A stretch of 64,000 nucleotides of DNA from SIG603 sp044432645 (GCA_044432645.1 JAWXUM010000004.1:1-64000), one strand, 5' to 3'; positions 36,151 to 45,910 are shown, counted from the first letter of the stretch. Numbers and translations are program-made. Notes: generated from the sequence alone by a model not told the origin.

Positions 36151-36832
36151 TATATTTAATGGGATTTACGACACTGATTTGGTAAATGATATAGAGGTAG
36201 GTAGTTTCTTATTAATTTTAGTAGCTTCGTTAGTAACAGGTTTAATCTTAGCTTATGCTTACACATATAAAAACGTATATACAAAAAGTTTTGTAGTAAC
36301 ACTTGCGTTACTTCCAGCTGTTGTAAGTGTTGTAATCATTATGGTTAACGGAAATGTAGGCACTGGTGTTGCTGTTGCTGGTGTGTTCTCTTTAGTAAGG
36401 TTTAGAAGTGTCCCAGGCACTGCAAAGGAAATAGGAGCTATTTTTATTGCAATGAGTTCTGGTCTTGTTTTAGGTATGGGGTACATCACATATGCTTTAA
36501 TTTTTGCTATTGTACTTTCAGGCTTTACAATGCTTTACACTCTAAGTAGCTTAGGAGAAAGAAAAAACTTTACAAGCAAAACAATTACAATTACAATTCC
36601 AGAAGATTTAAATTATACAGATGTTTTTGACGATTTACTTGCGAAATACACAAAAAAATCAAATTTAGCGTTTGTAAAAACAACTAATATGGGTAGTTTA
36701 TTTAAACTTACCTACAATGTTGAACTTATCGATGCAGGAATAGAAAAAGAATTTATTGATGAAATTCGTTGCAGAAATGGGAATTTAGAAATTTCTATTT
36801 CACCTACTCAAACAAATGTAAACGAATTATAA
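36140..36832 (+). CDS. DUF4956-type membrane protein
   Basis: The 230-aa protein has about four N-terminal membrane segments (residues 20-42, 52-72, about 78-95 and 112-135) and a soluble C-terminal domain of about 85 residues. The motif FSLVRFRSVPGTAKEIGAIFIAM between the membrane segments is characteristic of the family that travels with VTC proteins. It could form a membrane partner or channel for the VTC protein, but function is unproven. The start ATG lies inside the end of the VTC gene with AAAGGA upstream. Confidence 0.85.
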   Translation: MLLSIFNGIYDTDLVNDIEVGSFLLILVASLVTGLILAYAYTYKNVYTKSFVVTLALLPAVVSVVIIMVNGNVGTGVAVAGVFSLVRFRSVPGTAKEIGAIFIAMSSGLVLGMGYITYALIFAIVLSGFTMLYTLSSLGERKNFTSKTITITIPEDLNYTDVFDDLLAKYTKKSNLAFVKTTNMGSLFKLTYNVELIDAGIEKEFIDEIRCRNGNLEISISPTQTNVNEL

Positions 36833-36846
36833 TGCGGGGGAAAAAT

Positions 36847-38385
36847 TTGAAAAAATTATTATTATTATTACTTTCTAGTATTTTTATTATGTCATTTTCA
36901 GGTTGTGGTATGTTAGAATATTACTTACCAGATCTTGCAGAGGTTATAGAAAGTGATCCAAATTACTCATCATCAACCCAAACTTCTCAAACTAGTAGCT
37001 CTAGTAGTTCAAGTAGTTCGAATGATGATGACGAAGAAAACGACCTTGATACAATCACCGAACTTGATACAAGCGATATGTTTACAGACAGAGATTTAGA
37101 AAATGAGTACGATGAGTCACAGGCGACTTATTTAACTCTTTTAGACACAGATATTACTATAAATAGCGAAGGTGTTTATATATTATCAGGCGAACTTACT
37201 GACGGACAAATAATTATTGAAGCAGACGATACAGCTAAAATTCAAATTGTACTTGATAATGTTTCGATTAATTGTAGTAATTCTGCTGCTATATATATCA
37301 TTTCAGCTGACAAAGTGTTTATAACTCTAGCAGATGAAAGTGAAAATAACCTTTCAGTTAGTGGAGAATATGTTTCAACAGATGACAACAATGTAGACGG
37401 TGTTATTTTCTCAAAATGCGATACTACTTTCAATGGAACAGGTACGCTTACTATTACAGCAGATTACGGCAATGGTATTGTTTGTAAAGATGATTTAGTT
37501 TTTGCTAGTGGTACTTATAATATCACATCAGCTAATCATGGTGTAAGTGCAAACGATAGTATAAGGATAACAAATTCAACATTTAATATTGACAGTGGAA
37601 AAGACGGAATGCAAGCAGATAACGACGAGGACGGCAGTAAAGGTTATTTCTATGTAGAAAGTGGCGTTTTTAACATTACTAGTGTAGCAGACGGACTTCA
37701 GGCTTCAAGCTGTATGCAAATTGATGACGGTGAATTTGATATAACAAGTGGTGGTGGTTTTGTAGAAATATTAAACGACATTACAATGGGTGAAGGCTCA
37801 AGTGGTGTTCAGGCTACTGATTTATTAGAATACAGTATGAAATCGCTGAAAGCCTCAACTATAATTATTAATGGTGGTACTTTTAATCTATCTTCATACG
37901 AAGACACAATTCACTCTAATGGTGATTTAACTATGAACGGTGGCGACATTTATATTTTAACTGGCGATGATGGTGTTCACGCAGACTACGACCTTTATAT
38001 AAATGACGGAAGCATATATATTGAAGAGGGATATGAAGGTATAGAGGGCGACAATATTACCATTGACGGTGGTTCAATATATGTAAACGTGTATGATGAC
38101 GCAGTTAATTCAAGTTCATCTAGTGGTGTTTTAACAATAAACGGTGGTGATATTTACCTTGCTTGCCAAGGTGACGGTGTAGATTCTAACGGAAGTTTTG
38201 TTATGACAGGTGGTAATTTGGTACTAGATGTTAGCGCAATTTATACTGGTGGCGACGGTAATGTTGATGTTACAAATTCTATTACTTTTACTGGTGGTAC
38301 AATAACAGATGAAAACGGAACAGAAATAGACCCAACATCAAGCACAAGTTCTAGTATGCAAAGTTTTAGTAAATTTAAAAGATAA
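36847..38385 (+). CDS. Secreted beta-helix lipoprotein (carbohydrate-binding DUF4353-type)
   Basis: The product is 512 aa. A lipoprotein signal peptide with lipobox SFSGC is followed by a Ser-rich tether (TSSSSSSSSS) and an acidic stretch. A long region then consists of short repeats with the pattern of a right-handed parallel beta-helix, for example ITINSEGVYILSG, ITSANHGVSANDS, LTMNGGDIYILTG and LTINGGDIYLACQG. This resembles the Clostridium thermocellum Cthe_2159 family, reported to bind polygalacturonate and calcium. The acidic DDGxxAD-like repeats fit metal binding. I placed the start at the TTG at 36847 behind GCGGGGG; an ATG at 36832 that overlaps the previous stop is the alternative. 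Confidence 0.82.
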   Translation: MKKLLLLLLSSIFIMSFSGCGMLEYYLPDLAEVIESDPNYSSSTQTSQTSSSSSSSSSNDDDEENDLDTITELDTSDMFTDRDLENEYDESQATYLTLLDTDITINSEGVYILSGELTDGQIIIEADDTAKIQIVLDNVSINCSNSAAIYIISADKVFITLADESENNLSVSGEYVSTDDNNVDGVIFSKCDTTFNGTGTLTITADYGNGIVCKDDLVFASGTYNITSANHGVSANDSIRITNSTFNIDSGKDGMQADNDEDGSKGYFYVESGVFNITSVADGLQASSCMQIDDGEFDITSGGGFVEILNDITMGEGSSGVQATDLLEYSMKSLKASTIIINGGTFNLSSYEDTIHSNGDLTMNGGDIYILTGDDGVHADYDLYINDGSIYIEEGYEGIEGDNITIDGGSIYVNVYDDAVNSSSSSGVLTINGGDIYLACQGDGVDSNGSFVMTGGNLVLDVSAIYTGGDGNVDVTNSITFTGGTITDENGTEIDPTSSTSSSMQSFSKFKR

Positions 38386-38388
38386 ATT

Positions 38389-38421
38389 AAAGGTAGAGGA
38401 AAATAAATCCTCTACCTTTTT
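38389..38421. terminator. Bidirectional terminator after the beta-helix lipoprotein gene
   Basis: An AAAGGTAGAGGA arm faces TCCTCTACCTTT, with six T following on the plus strand. It also serves the antiporter gene that ends at 38426 on the minus strand. Confidence 0.85.
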
Positions 38422-38425
38422 TCTT

Positions 38426-39589
38426 TTACAAAAGTTTTTTATATAAATTATCTATTAAAATCGCACCTAAAGTTGCCGTAATTAAAATTGCTACAATAGC
38501 TGTTGTAAGAATTACAGAACCACAACTAAGCCCAACAGCTAATGGAATTCCACCTATAGCTGCTTGAACTGTTGCTTTAGGAATATAACTAATAGCTACA
38601 AAAAATTTTTCTTTATTGTTAAATTCAGTTTTAATAAGACATACATATACAGCAAAAATTCTAAATACTAAAGCTGAAAGAATTAAAACAACAACAGTTA
38701 TACCAGCGTTTAAGGCAAAACTTATATCAACACTAGAACCAACTAAAGTGAATAGTAAAATTTCTGCGACAATCCAAAGTTTTGAAAATTTGTTTGATAA
38801 TCGATTTGCGGTAGTAGGTGATTTGAATTTAATCCCCATACCTAATGACATAACGGCTAAAATTCCAGAAAATCCAATCGTCGAAATATCTTCGAGTGTA
38901 ACAAGTAAAAATCCTAAAGAGATAAATATCAAAACCTTTGCACTATCACGAAAATGGAATTTTTTAAATAAAAAATTAAGTCCAAAAGCACAGGCTATGC
39001 CAACTAAAACACCTAAAATTATTGAGCAAGGTATGCTTAAAAGTTTGTTTGCCTCAAAATTACCACTTTGGTTTACACTTAAAAATACAGTAAACAAAAC
39101 AATTACAAAAACATCATCAACAGATGAACCAGCCATTACCATTTGAGGAATACTTTTATTTGTGCCAAAGCCCTCTTCTTTTATTTTTAACATTCTAGGA
39201 ACAATTACTGCAGGGGATACGGCGGCTAAAACAGTTCCTAACAAAACAGCTTCAAAAAATGTAAGACCTAAAAAAATAGGGGCAAATACTGTTACTGCGA
39301 CTATTTCAAAAATAGCAGGTATAAAGCAAAGCAAAACAGCTGGTCTTCCAACCTTTTTAAGCTCTTCTATATCTAAATTAAGTCCAGATCTTGCTAAAAT
39401 TATAATTAAAGCAATTTCACGAAATTCTGAAGAAATTTCAAGTAGCGATTGGTCAATTAAATTAAGAGCATAAGGGCCTAAAATAATTCCTACCAAAATC
39501 ATTGCTAAAAGACTAGGTAAATTTAATTTTTCAAGAAGCTTTCCTAAAAAATAACCACTAAGAAAAATTAAAGCTAAAGAAAATAACAT
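38426..39589 (-). CDS. Cation/proton antiporter (CPA family)
   Basis: This 387-aa polytopic membrane protein has about 11-12 hydrophobic segments. Features of Na+(K+)/H+ exchangers are present, including GYFLGKLLEKLNLPSLLAMILVG-type N terminus, IILARSGLNLD and the AVSPAVIVPRML and GSSVDDVF regions that carry acidic residues in the membrane core. There is no C-terminal RCK/TrkA regulatory domain. Cation preference cannot be told. It begins seven bases after the ABC exporter gene at 39596-41401, with GGGGTGAT as ribosome site, so it is the third gene of that operon. Confidence 0.88.
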   Translation of the reverse strand: MLFSLALIFLSGYFLGKLLEKLNLPSLLAMILVGIILGPYALNLIDQSLLEISSEFREIALIIILARSGLNLDIEELKKVGRPAVLLCFIPAIFEIVAVTVFAPIFLGLTFFEAVLLGTVLAAVSPAVIVPRMLKIKEEGFGTNKSIPQMVMAGSSVDDVFVIVLFTVFLSVNQSGNFEANKLLSIPCSIILGVLVGIACAFGLNFLFKKFHFRDSAKVLIFISLGFLLVTLEDISTIGFSGILAVMSLGMGIKFKSPTTANRLSNKFSKLWIVAEILLFTLVGSSVDISFALNAGITVVVLILSALVFRIFAVYVCLIKTEFNNKEKFFVAISYIPKATVQAAIGGIPLAVGLSCGSVILTTAIVAILITATLGAILIDNLYKKLL

Positions 39590-39595
39590 AATATA

Positions 39596-41401
39596 TCACC
39601 CCAATATTCTATTTGTTGCTTCATTTTCAAATTGTTTATTATAAAGGTCAGCGTAATATCCACCTTTTTCAAGCAAGCTAATGTGAGTACCACGTTCAAT
39701 AATTTTACCACCTTTAACAACTAAAATAATATCAGCTTTTCTAATAGTGGAAAGTCTATGTGCAATTAAAAATGATGTTCTAGTTCCTAATAGTTTACCA
39801 ATAGCGTTTTGAATGAGCTCTTCAGTTTTAGTGTCGATAGAAGCCGTAGCTTCATCTAAAACGAAAATTTTTGGGTCGGCAAGTACTGCTCTAGCAAATG
39901 AAATAAGTTGCTTTTCGCCAGTAGAAAGTTGGTCGCCGCCTTCTCCGACATCGCTGTCATAGCCTTTTTCCATACGCATAATAGAGTCATGAGCACTTAC
40001 AATTTTCGCTGCAGCTATAACTTCATCATCAGTGGCATCAAGCTTTCCGTATCTTATATTTTCTTTAATAGAACCAGAAAACAGGTGAGGAGTTTGAAGA
40101 ACATAACCAATATTACTGTGAAGCCACAAAGTGCTTCGTTCTTTATAATCAATACCGTCGAATAAAACTCTACCACAAGTAGGCTCAAAAAATCTACATG
40201 CTAAATTAACTAACGTAGATTTACCAGCTCCAGTTTCGCCAACTAACGCAACAGTAGTACCAGCTGGAATGTCAAGATTAAAGTGTTCAAGCACGTTTTC
40301 GGTTCCGTCGCTATACATAAATGTAACATCGTCAAAAGTAATATGGCCGGTAATTTCTTCCCAATTTTCTTTTTTAGGGTTAAATACTGTTCCGTATTTT
40401 TCTTCTACTATTTCACTGTCGTGAATTTGAGGTTTAAGGTCTAACATAAAATTGCAACGCTCTACATTAACGTGAGTAGCAACAAAGTTAGAAATAGTTC
40501 TTGCAAGTTGTTGAACAGGACTTCCAATTACCAAAGCGTAATTAATAAAAGCAGTTAATTTCCAAAGTTCTATATTTCCGTCTAACACCATATTGCTACC
40601 AGAATTTAAAATCAATGCAACAGAAATTGAGGTCAAAACTGCAATTAAAGGTATGTATATAGCGTTTAAAAGAACAGCATGAAGTGATTTATTCTTCATT
40701 TTTTCTGTTACAGTTTTAAAACTATCCACATTGTTTTCTTCAATAACCAAAGTTTTCGAAGTTTTAGCACCTGAAATGCCCTCGTTAAAACCACGTGTAA
40801 TTTCAGCGTTAATAGTCCTAACTTCTCTGTTTACAATTAGAATTTTTCTTTGAAAAAACAAAGTTAAAATCGCAATAGCTGGGACAACAGCTATAATCAA
40901 AAGTGCAAGGTTTATATCAATTATACACATTGCAATAATATAACCAATAATACTAGCTCCAGCCCACGCTATATCAACAAATCCCCAAGCAACCATTTCA
41001 CCAATTTTTGCAGTGTCACTCATAACTCTAGCAACAATAGTTCCAACAGGTGTACTGTTGTAATAATCAAAACTTAAAGTTTGCAAGTGAGTAAAAAGCA
41101 TATTTTTTATTTTTTGCCCAATTTTCATTTCAACTGTTATAGCAAGCTTTGCCATAAAAACAGTAGTAATAGCTTGAATAATCATAAGGCTAATAGCAAC
41201 TATACCGAAAACCATAAGTCCGTTATCTTGTTTAGGTTCTATAAAATAATCAACACAAAATGAGCTAAAAAGAGGTACAAGAACATCAATAACTGCAGCA
41301 GTTATCATAAGCAAAGTAATTGTTATAATAGATTTTTTATAAGAGAATATAACAGGAAAATACCTTTTCCAGTCTTTATACATTGAAGTTTTCTTATTCA
41401 T
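39596..41401 (-). CDS. ABC exporter half-transporter, partner with canonical Walker B
   Basis: The 601-aa protein has six membrane segments plus a nucleotide-binding domain: Walker A GETGAGKST, Walker B IFVLDEATASID with the catalytic Glu present, and switch His in IAHRLST. The signature motif is LSTGE instead of LSGGQ. Together with the partner's Asp in Walker B this predicts one degenerate and one active ATP site, as in TM287/288-like heterodimers. The start is the ATG at 41401, with AAGGAGG inside the upstream gene and an 8-bp overlap (ATGAATAA). Substrate unknown; multidrug or lipid export are typical. Confidence 0.9.
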   Translation of the reverse strand: MNKKTSMYKDWKRYFPVIFSYKKSIITITLLMITAAVIDVLVPLFSSFCVDYFIEPKQDNGLMVFGIVAISLMIIQAITTVFMAKLAITVEMKIGQKIKNMLFTHLQTLSFDYYNSTPVGTIVARVMSDTAKIGEMVAWGFVDIAWAGASIIGYIIAMCIIDINLALLIIAVVPAIAILTLFFQRKILIVNREVRTINAEITRGFNEGISGAKTSKTLVIEENNVDSFKTVTEKMKNKSLHAVLLNAIYIPLIAVLTSISVALILNSGSNMVLDGNIELWKLTAFINYALVIGSPVQQLARTISNFVATHVNVERCNFMLDLKPQIHDSEIVEEKYGTVFNPKKENWEEITGHITFDDVTFMYSDGTENVLEHFNLDIPAGTTVALVGETGAGKSTLVNLACRFFEPTCGRVLFDGIDYKERSTLWLHSNIGYVLQTPHLFSGSIKENIRYGKLDATDDEVIAAAKIVSAHDSIMRMEKGYDSDVGEGGDQLSTGEKQLISFARAVLADPKIFVLDEATASIDTKTEELIQNAIGKLLGTRTSFLIAHRLSTIRKADIILVVKGGKIIERGTHISLLEKGGYYADLYNKQFENEATNRILG

Positions 41402-43208
41402 TTTCAGCCTCCTTAACATCTACGGAGCGTTGAGTGTCATAAATTTTCTTATAAACTCCATCTTGTTTACTAAGTTCACTGTGTGTGCCCTCTTGCACAA
41501 TTCTACCCTTATCCAGTACAATAATTTTATCAGCGTTCATAATAGTTGTTATTCTATGGGCGATTATAATCGTAGTGCCGTGAACTTCATTTTTAATTGA
41601 ATTTCTAATTTTAGCATCAGTTTCCATGTCTACTGCTGAAAGTGAATCGTCAAAAATTTTAATAGCTGTGTTTTGCATAAGCATTCTAGCTATAGCAACA
41701 CGTTGTTTTTGACCACCAGAAATTGTAACGCCACGTTCACCTATTTGAGTGTCATAAGCTTCGGAAAAGCTATTTATAGTGTCGTCTATAACAGCAAATT
41801 TTGCGTACTTGCGAACACTGTCTAAGTCTTTTACACCCGAACCGTCAGATATTGTTTCTTGAAAACTTTTAGAGAATAGGAAAGGTTCTTGAAGAACAAT
41901 ACCTATATTTTTTCTAAGGTCATTTAAACTTATCTCACGAATGTCAGTTCCACCAATGGTAATAGTTCCATTTTCTTTTGGAAGTTCATAAAGTCTATCT
42001 AAAAGATACATAAGAGTCGATTTCCCAGAGCCAGTAGAGCCTAAAATTCCTAAAGTTTGGCCACCTTTAATAGTAAAGGTAATATCTTTTAAAGTGTTAG
42101 AATTCAAGTTATAATTAAAGTTCACATTTTTAAATTCAATATCGCCTGTCATGTCAGCTTTTTTAGGTTCGCAGCAATCTTTTTCTAATTCAGCATTTAA
42201 AATATCAAAAAGCCTAGTAGCACTGATAGAAGTTTTACTTAGTTCAGCAATAATTCTGCCAAGCTCTCTTATAGGCCAAATAAGCATGTAATTGTAAGTA
42301 ACAAAAGCAAGGAATTCGCCGACAGTAATAGCGCCGTTGACAGCAAATTTAGTACCAATAACAGTGACAAGTATAACTTGCAGTGAGCCTAAAAAGTCGT
42401 TAATGCCCCAGTTTAAACCCATTATCTTGCTTAGTTTAATCCAAGTATTAGCGTAAATTTGATTGTTTTTCTTGAATTTATCAAGCTCATATCGCTCACG
42501 ACCAAAAGCTCTTACAACACGAACACCAGTGAAATTTTCTTGAGCAACAGAAGTTAATACACCTTCTAATTGGTCAGCTTTTTCAAATTTATCACCTATG
42601 ATTTTATAAAAAAAAGCAGCCGAAATCAAAGTTACTGGTATAAATATTAGTGCTATCATTGAAAGCTGAAAATTCATAGGAAACATAAGCGCAAAGGCAA
42701 TAATTATAAGAAAAATTGTCTTAATCAAAGCTTGAAGCTGATTATTCACAAAGTTTTTAATCATATCAACATCCATAGTACAACGCTGAATAATATCACC
42801 AGTTTGGTTAGAGTTATGCCAGTTGTATGGTAAATACTGAATATGTTTAAAAAGAGTATTTCTAATTTTTTCTATACTACCCTCGCTTGCTTTAGCAAGA
42901 AAATATCTAGAAGAAAAGTCACATAGCGCAGATACTAAAGAAAGTAGTAATGAAGCCAAAGCACAGAAAACAATATGTTGAACTAAAAAACTTTTTCCAC
43001 CTAAACCTTCTATAGCTGCAACAAAAAATCTAGGCAAATCAAACTCTTCTGTTCCTAGAACAGAGTCAACTGTCACTCTCACTACTTGAGGAGTTAAATA
43101 ACTCAAAAGCACAGCAAACATAACCGACAAAAAAGATAGTATAAAGCTTACTCGATAACCTTTTGTCATAGGTAAAAAATCTAAAATAGAATATTTATTT
43201 TTTTTCAT
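41394..43208 (-). CDS. ABC exporter half-transporter, partner with Glu-to-Asp Walker B
   Basis: This 604-aa membrane/ATPase fusion protein is the first gene of the exporter pair. Walker A is GSTGSGKST, the signature is ISGGQ, Walker B reads IKIFDDSLSAVD (Asp in place of catalytic Glu), and switch His is in IAHRITT. The degenerate Walker B pairs with the non-consensus LSTGE of its partner, the usual division in heterodimeric exporters. The ATG at 43208 has GAGGAT upstream. A divergent trhA promoter region lies upstream. Confidence 0.9.
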   Translation of the reverse strand: MKKNKYSILDFLPMTKGYRVSFILSFLSVMFAVLLSYLTPQVVRVTVDSVLGTEEFDLPRFFVAAIEGLGGKSFLVQHIVFCALASLLLSLVSALCDFSSRYFLAKASEGSIEKIRNTLFKHIQYLPYNWHNSNQTGDIIQRCTMDVDMIKNFVNNQLQALIKTIFLIIIAFALMFPMNFQLSMIALIFIPVTLISAAFFYKIIGDKFEKADQLEGVLTSVAQENFTGVRVVRAFGRERYELDKFKKNNQIYANTWIKLSKIMGLNWGINDFLGSLQVILVTVIGTKFAVNGAITVGEFLAFVTYNYMLIWPIRELGRIIAELSKTSISATRLFDILNAELEKDCCEPKKADMTGDIEFKNVNFNYNLNSNTLKDITFTIKGGQTLGILGSTGSGKSTLMYLLDRLYELPKENGTITIGGTDIREISLNDLRKNIGIVLQEPFLFSKSFQETISDGSGVKDLDSVRKYAKFAVIDDTINSFSEAYDTQIGERGVTISGGQKQRVAIARMLMQNTAIKIFDDSLSAVDMETDAKIRNSIKNEVHGTTIIIAHRITTIMNADKIIVLDKGRIVQEGTHSELSKQDGVYKKIYDTQRSVDVKEAENE

Positions 43209-43295
43209 ACACAATCCTCATAAAATATAATTATAATACCATATTAAAGCTGTAAAGATGAAAAGTCAAGTCTATTTGAAATATTTATTTTACTA

Positions 43296-43324
43296 TTGTA
43301 AAATTTCACAAATACATATATAAT
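43296..43324 (+). promoter_or_regulatory. Sigma-A promoter of trhA
   Basis: TTGTAA (43296-43301) and TATAAT (43319-43324) with a 17-bp spacer, 33 bp before the start codon. Confidence 0.65.
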
Positions 43325-43356
43325 GTATAAATAAAGTTAAGGAAAGAGAAATTTTT

Positions 43357-44049
43357 ATGAATGAAAATAAATCAAGAGCAAGAGATAAATTGTGGTATTT
43401 AAAAAGGATACATTTATCACTACCTAAATACTCATTAGGCGAAGAAATTTTTTCGGCAGTAGTTCATGGAGTATCAACACTTTTTGCAGTGTTCATACTT
43501 GTATTTCTGCTTATAGTATCAGAAAAGAATGCCCTAAATATAACAAGTGTTTGCATATATGGAACATCCATGATTTTACTTTATGTAGCTTCAACAATGT
43601 ATCACGCACTGAACATTAATAAAGCAAAAAAGGTATTCCAAATATTAGACCACTGTGCGATATTTTTATTGATAGCAGGAACTTACACACCTATAACATT
43701 GGTTGCAATTGGTGGAGTTAAAGGAATAGTACTTTTTTCAGTTGTATGGGCAGCTGGCATTTTAGGTATTGTGTTAAATGCAGTTGACCTTAAAAAATAT
43801 TCTAAATTTTCTATGGTCTGCTATATAACGATGGGTTGGATTATAGTTGTTTTGTTTAAAGATTTTGTAGCTAGCACCACTTATTTCGCTACATTATATC
43901 TAATAATTGGTGGCATTTGTTACACAGTGGGTGCAATAGTTTACGGCTTTGGTAAGAAAATCAAGTACATGCACAGTATTTGGCATCTGTTTGTTCTAGC
44001 TGGTAGTGCTTGTCACTTTGTTACAGTTTTTGAAATAATAAAAAAATAG
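43357..44049 (+). CDS. trhA: TrhA/hemolysin III-family (PAQR) membrane protein
   Basis: This 230-aa protein has seven predicted membrane segments. PAQR-type motifs are visible: EEIFSAVVHGVSTLF near residue 29, STMYHAL, FQILDHCAIFLLIAGTYTP, and a final SIWHLFVLAGSACHF with conserved histidines. The family is linked to membrane-fluidity homeostasis and is sometimes labelled hemolysin III. It is monocistronic, with its own promoter and terminator. Confidence 0.92.
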   Translation: MNENKSRARDKLWYLKRIHLSLPKYSLGEEIFSAVVHGVSTLFAVFILVFLLIVSEKNALNITSVCIYGTSMILLYVASTMYHALNINKAKKVFQILDHCAIFLLIAGTYTPITLVAIGGVKGIVLFSVVWAAGILGIVLNAVDLKKYSKFSMVCYITMGWIIVVLFKDFVASTTYFATLYLIIGGICYTVGAIVYGFGKKIKYMHSIWHLFVLAGSACHFVTVFEIIKK

Positions 44050-44062
44050 TAATCATAAAAAT

Positions 44063-44096
44063 AAAAACCTTTGACTATAATTAGTTAAAGGTTTTT
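44063..44096 (+). terminator. Terminator after trhA
   Basis: A 14-bp stem AAAAACCTTTGACT facing AGTTAAAGGTTTTT (one G-T pair), six-base loop. Confidence 0.8.
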
Positions 44097-44120
44097 ATTA
44101 GGTTTTAAAGGAGAATTTTT

Positions 44121-44660
44121 ATGTATAAACTATTTTTAAGTCCATCAACACAGCCATTTAATTTGTATGCTACCAAAGGAAACGAGCAAGAATATATGAA
44201 TAAAATAGCAGATGCAATGGAGCCACTTCTTACTAAGAATGGAATTGAATACGATAGAAATAAAATAAATACATCAGTTGGTGTTTCTATTGCCGATTCT
44301 AACGCTGGACTTTACGACTTGCATTTAGCGCTTCACTCAAACGCTTCTCCTGAAAGTTTGTCAGGGAAACTAAAAGGAGTTGATATATACTATTTTATAG
44401 ATAGCTACTATGGAAAAGCAGCCGCTAAAATAATAGTGGAAAATTTAAAATCAGTATATCCTGACCAAAATTTGGTAAAAGCAGTTCCTACAACAAAACT
44501 TTCTGAACTTACTAAAACAAACGCACCAGCAGTATTGGCAGAGCTTGGATACCATGATAATTTGCAAGATGAACAGTGGATAAAGGACAACGTGGAAACT
44601 ATAGCAGAAAGTTTAACCAAAAGCGTTTGTGAGTATTTTGGTTTAAGTTATATAGAATGA
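44121..44660 (+). CDS. N-acetylmuramoyl-L-alanine amidase (Amidase_3 type)
   Basis: This 179-aa zinc amidase-like domain would cleave the bond between muramic acid and L-alanine in peptidoglycan. The second zinc histidine is in LALHSNA and the catalytic glutamate in VLAELGYHDN. The usual N-terminal DPGHGG motif is replaced by LSPSTQ, so the first zinc histidine is missing; GNEQEYMN may supply the zinc glutamate. SPSTQ-type variants are known to me among Clostridial amidases. No signal peptide or wall-binding domain is visible, so how it reaches the wall is unclear. It overlaps the next gene by 4 bp. Confidence 0.82.
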   Translation: MYKLFLSPSTQPFNLYATKGNEQEYMNKIADAMEPLLTKNGIEYDRNKINTSVGVSIADSNAGLYDLHLALHSNASPESLSGKLKGVDIYYFIDSYYGKAAAKIIVENLKSVYPDQNLVKAVPTTKLSELTKTNAPAVLAELGYHDNLQDEQWIKDNVETIAESLTKSVCEYFGLSYIE

Positions 44661-45910
44661 AAATTATAGTAGAACTTTTTTGGGGTTATCATGTGTTACT
44701 GTTAATTTTATTAATAGGAATAAAATTAACTATAGATACCAAGTTTTTTCAGTTTAGATATTTTTTAAAATGGATTAAAGAGTCGTTTAATAAAAGTGAT
44801 GATAAAGACAGCATAAGCGGATTTAAAGCTTTATCGACGGCGCTTGCTGGTTCAATTGGAACAGGGAATATAATAGGGGTAAGTCTTGCGATAAGTATAG
44901 GTGGAGCAGGTTCAATATTTTGGATGTGGGTAGCATCAATATTTGGAATGATGACAGTTTTTGCTGAAGTGTCATTAAGCAAGAAATTTCAAACAGATAA
45001 CGTAAAGGTAGGTGCCTTTACATACATAAGCAAAGTGTGTAAAGGTAAAACCCTTGTCACTGTGTATGCTGTTGGCTGTGTGTGTTCATCACTTGCAATG
45101 GGAAATATGGCACAGTCCAACAGTTTTACAAATTCTATGGCTAAGTTCAATGTTCCTAGCATGTTTTCAGCAATTTTTCTTGCAATTATTTTCTTTATAC
45201 TTACAAAAAAAGGCATACAAAGTATCTCGAAATTAACAGGTATATTAGTGCCATTTATGACAATTTTCTTTATGACAGTATCACTTGTTTTGATAGTCAA
45301 ATGCAGAGAAAATATTCAACCAGTTTTAGAAGAAATAGCGTCAAGTGCTTTTACTTTACAGTCGTGTACAGGTGGAGGACTTTACATAGCTATGAAAACA
45401 GGAATTTCACGTTCTGTTTTTACTAATGAAGCTGGACTAGGACTTTCTTCGATTGTGTACTCAAACGTTAAGGGCAAAAGTCCTAAAGAACTTGGCTATC
45501 TAGGAATTTTTCAAGTTTTTATGGACACCATTGTAATGTGTACGGTAACAGGATTTTGTATTTTATGTGCAACTCAAAATAGAACAGGTGAGTATTTAGT
45601 TTACGAAGCTTTTACTAATCAGTTTGGCAATTTTGGAGCAATAACGGTTAACTTATCAACAGCGTTATTTGCGTTTGCAACAATGACAGCTACTTGTTAT
45701 TACGGCAAAACTGGACTTGCTTTTTTAACTAAAAATAAATTTACTTATCTTTTTCCGTACATGTTTTCTCTGGCAGCTTTCATCGGTGCTTTGACTCCAA
45801 TTTCTTTAGTTTTTGATATTTGCGACGTCTTTAACGGACTATTAGCTATTCCAAATTTGATAGCTTTGTCCTGTTTTTGTAAAGAAATCATCAAAATAAC
45901 TAAAGAATGA
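44657..45910 (+). CDS. AGCS-family amino acid:cation symporter
   Basis: This 417-aa polytopic membrane protein imports a small neutral amino acid, typically alanine or glycine, with sodium. It has about 11 hydrophobic segments and family motifs ALAGSIGTGNIIGVSLAI, FWMWVASIFGMMTVFAEV and SRSVFTNEAGLGLSSI. The ATG overlaps the amidase stop, so alanine import may be linked to wall turnover; that link is inference. Confidence 0.9.
   Translation: MKIIVELFWGYHVLLLILLIGIKLTIDTKFFQFRYFLKWIKESFNKSDDKDSISGFKALSTALAGSIGTGNIIGVSLAISIGGAGSIFWMWVASIFGMMTVFAEVSLSKKFQTDNVKVGAFTYISKVCKGKTLVTVYAVGCVCSSLAMGNMAQSNSFTNSMAKFNVPSMFSAIFLAIIFFILTKKGIQSISKLTGILVPFMTIFFMTVSLVLIVKCRENIQPVLEEIASSAFTLQSCTGGGLYIAMKTGISRSVFTNEAGLGLSSIVYSNVKGKSPKELGYLGIFQVFMDTIVMCTVTGFCILCATQNRTGEYLVYEAFTNQFGNFGAITVNLSTALFAFATMTATCYYGKTGLAFLTKNKFTYLFPYMFSLAAFIGALTPISLVFDICDVFNGLLAIPNLIALSCFCKEIIKITKE

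Noticed and set aside
41394..43208. Asp in Walker B of an ABC exporter as a possible inactivating mutation
   Set aside because: The partner has a non-consensus signature, which is the normal pattern of heterodimeric exporters with one degenerate site.
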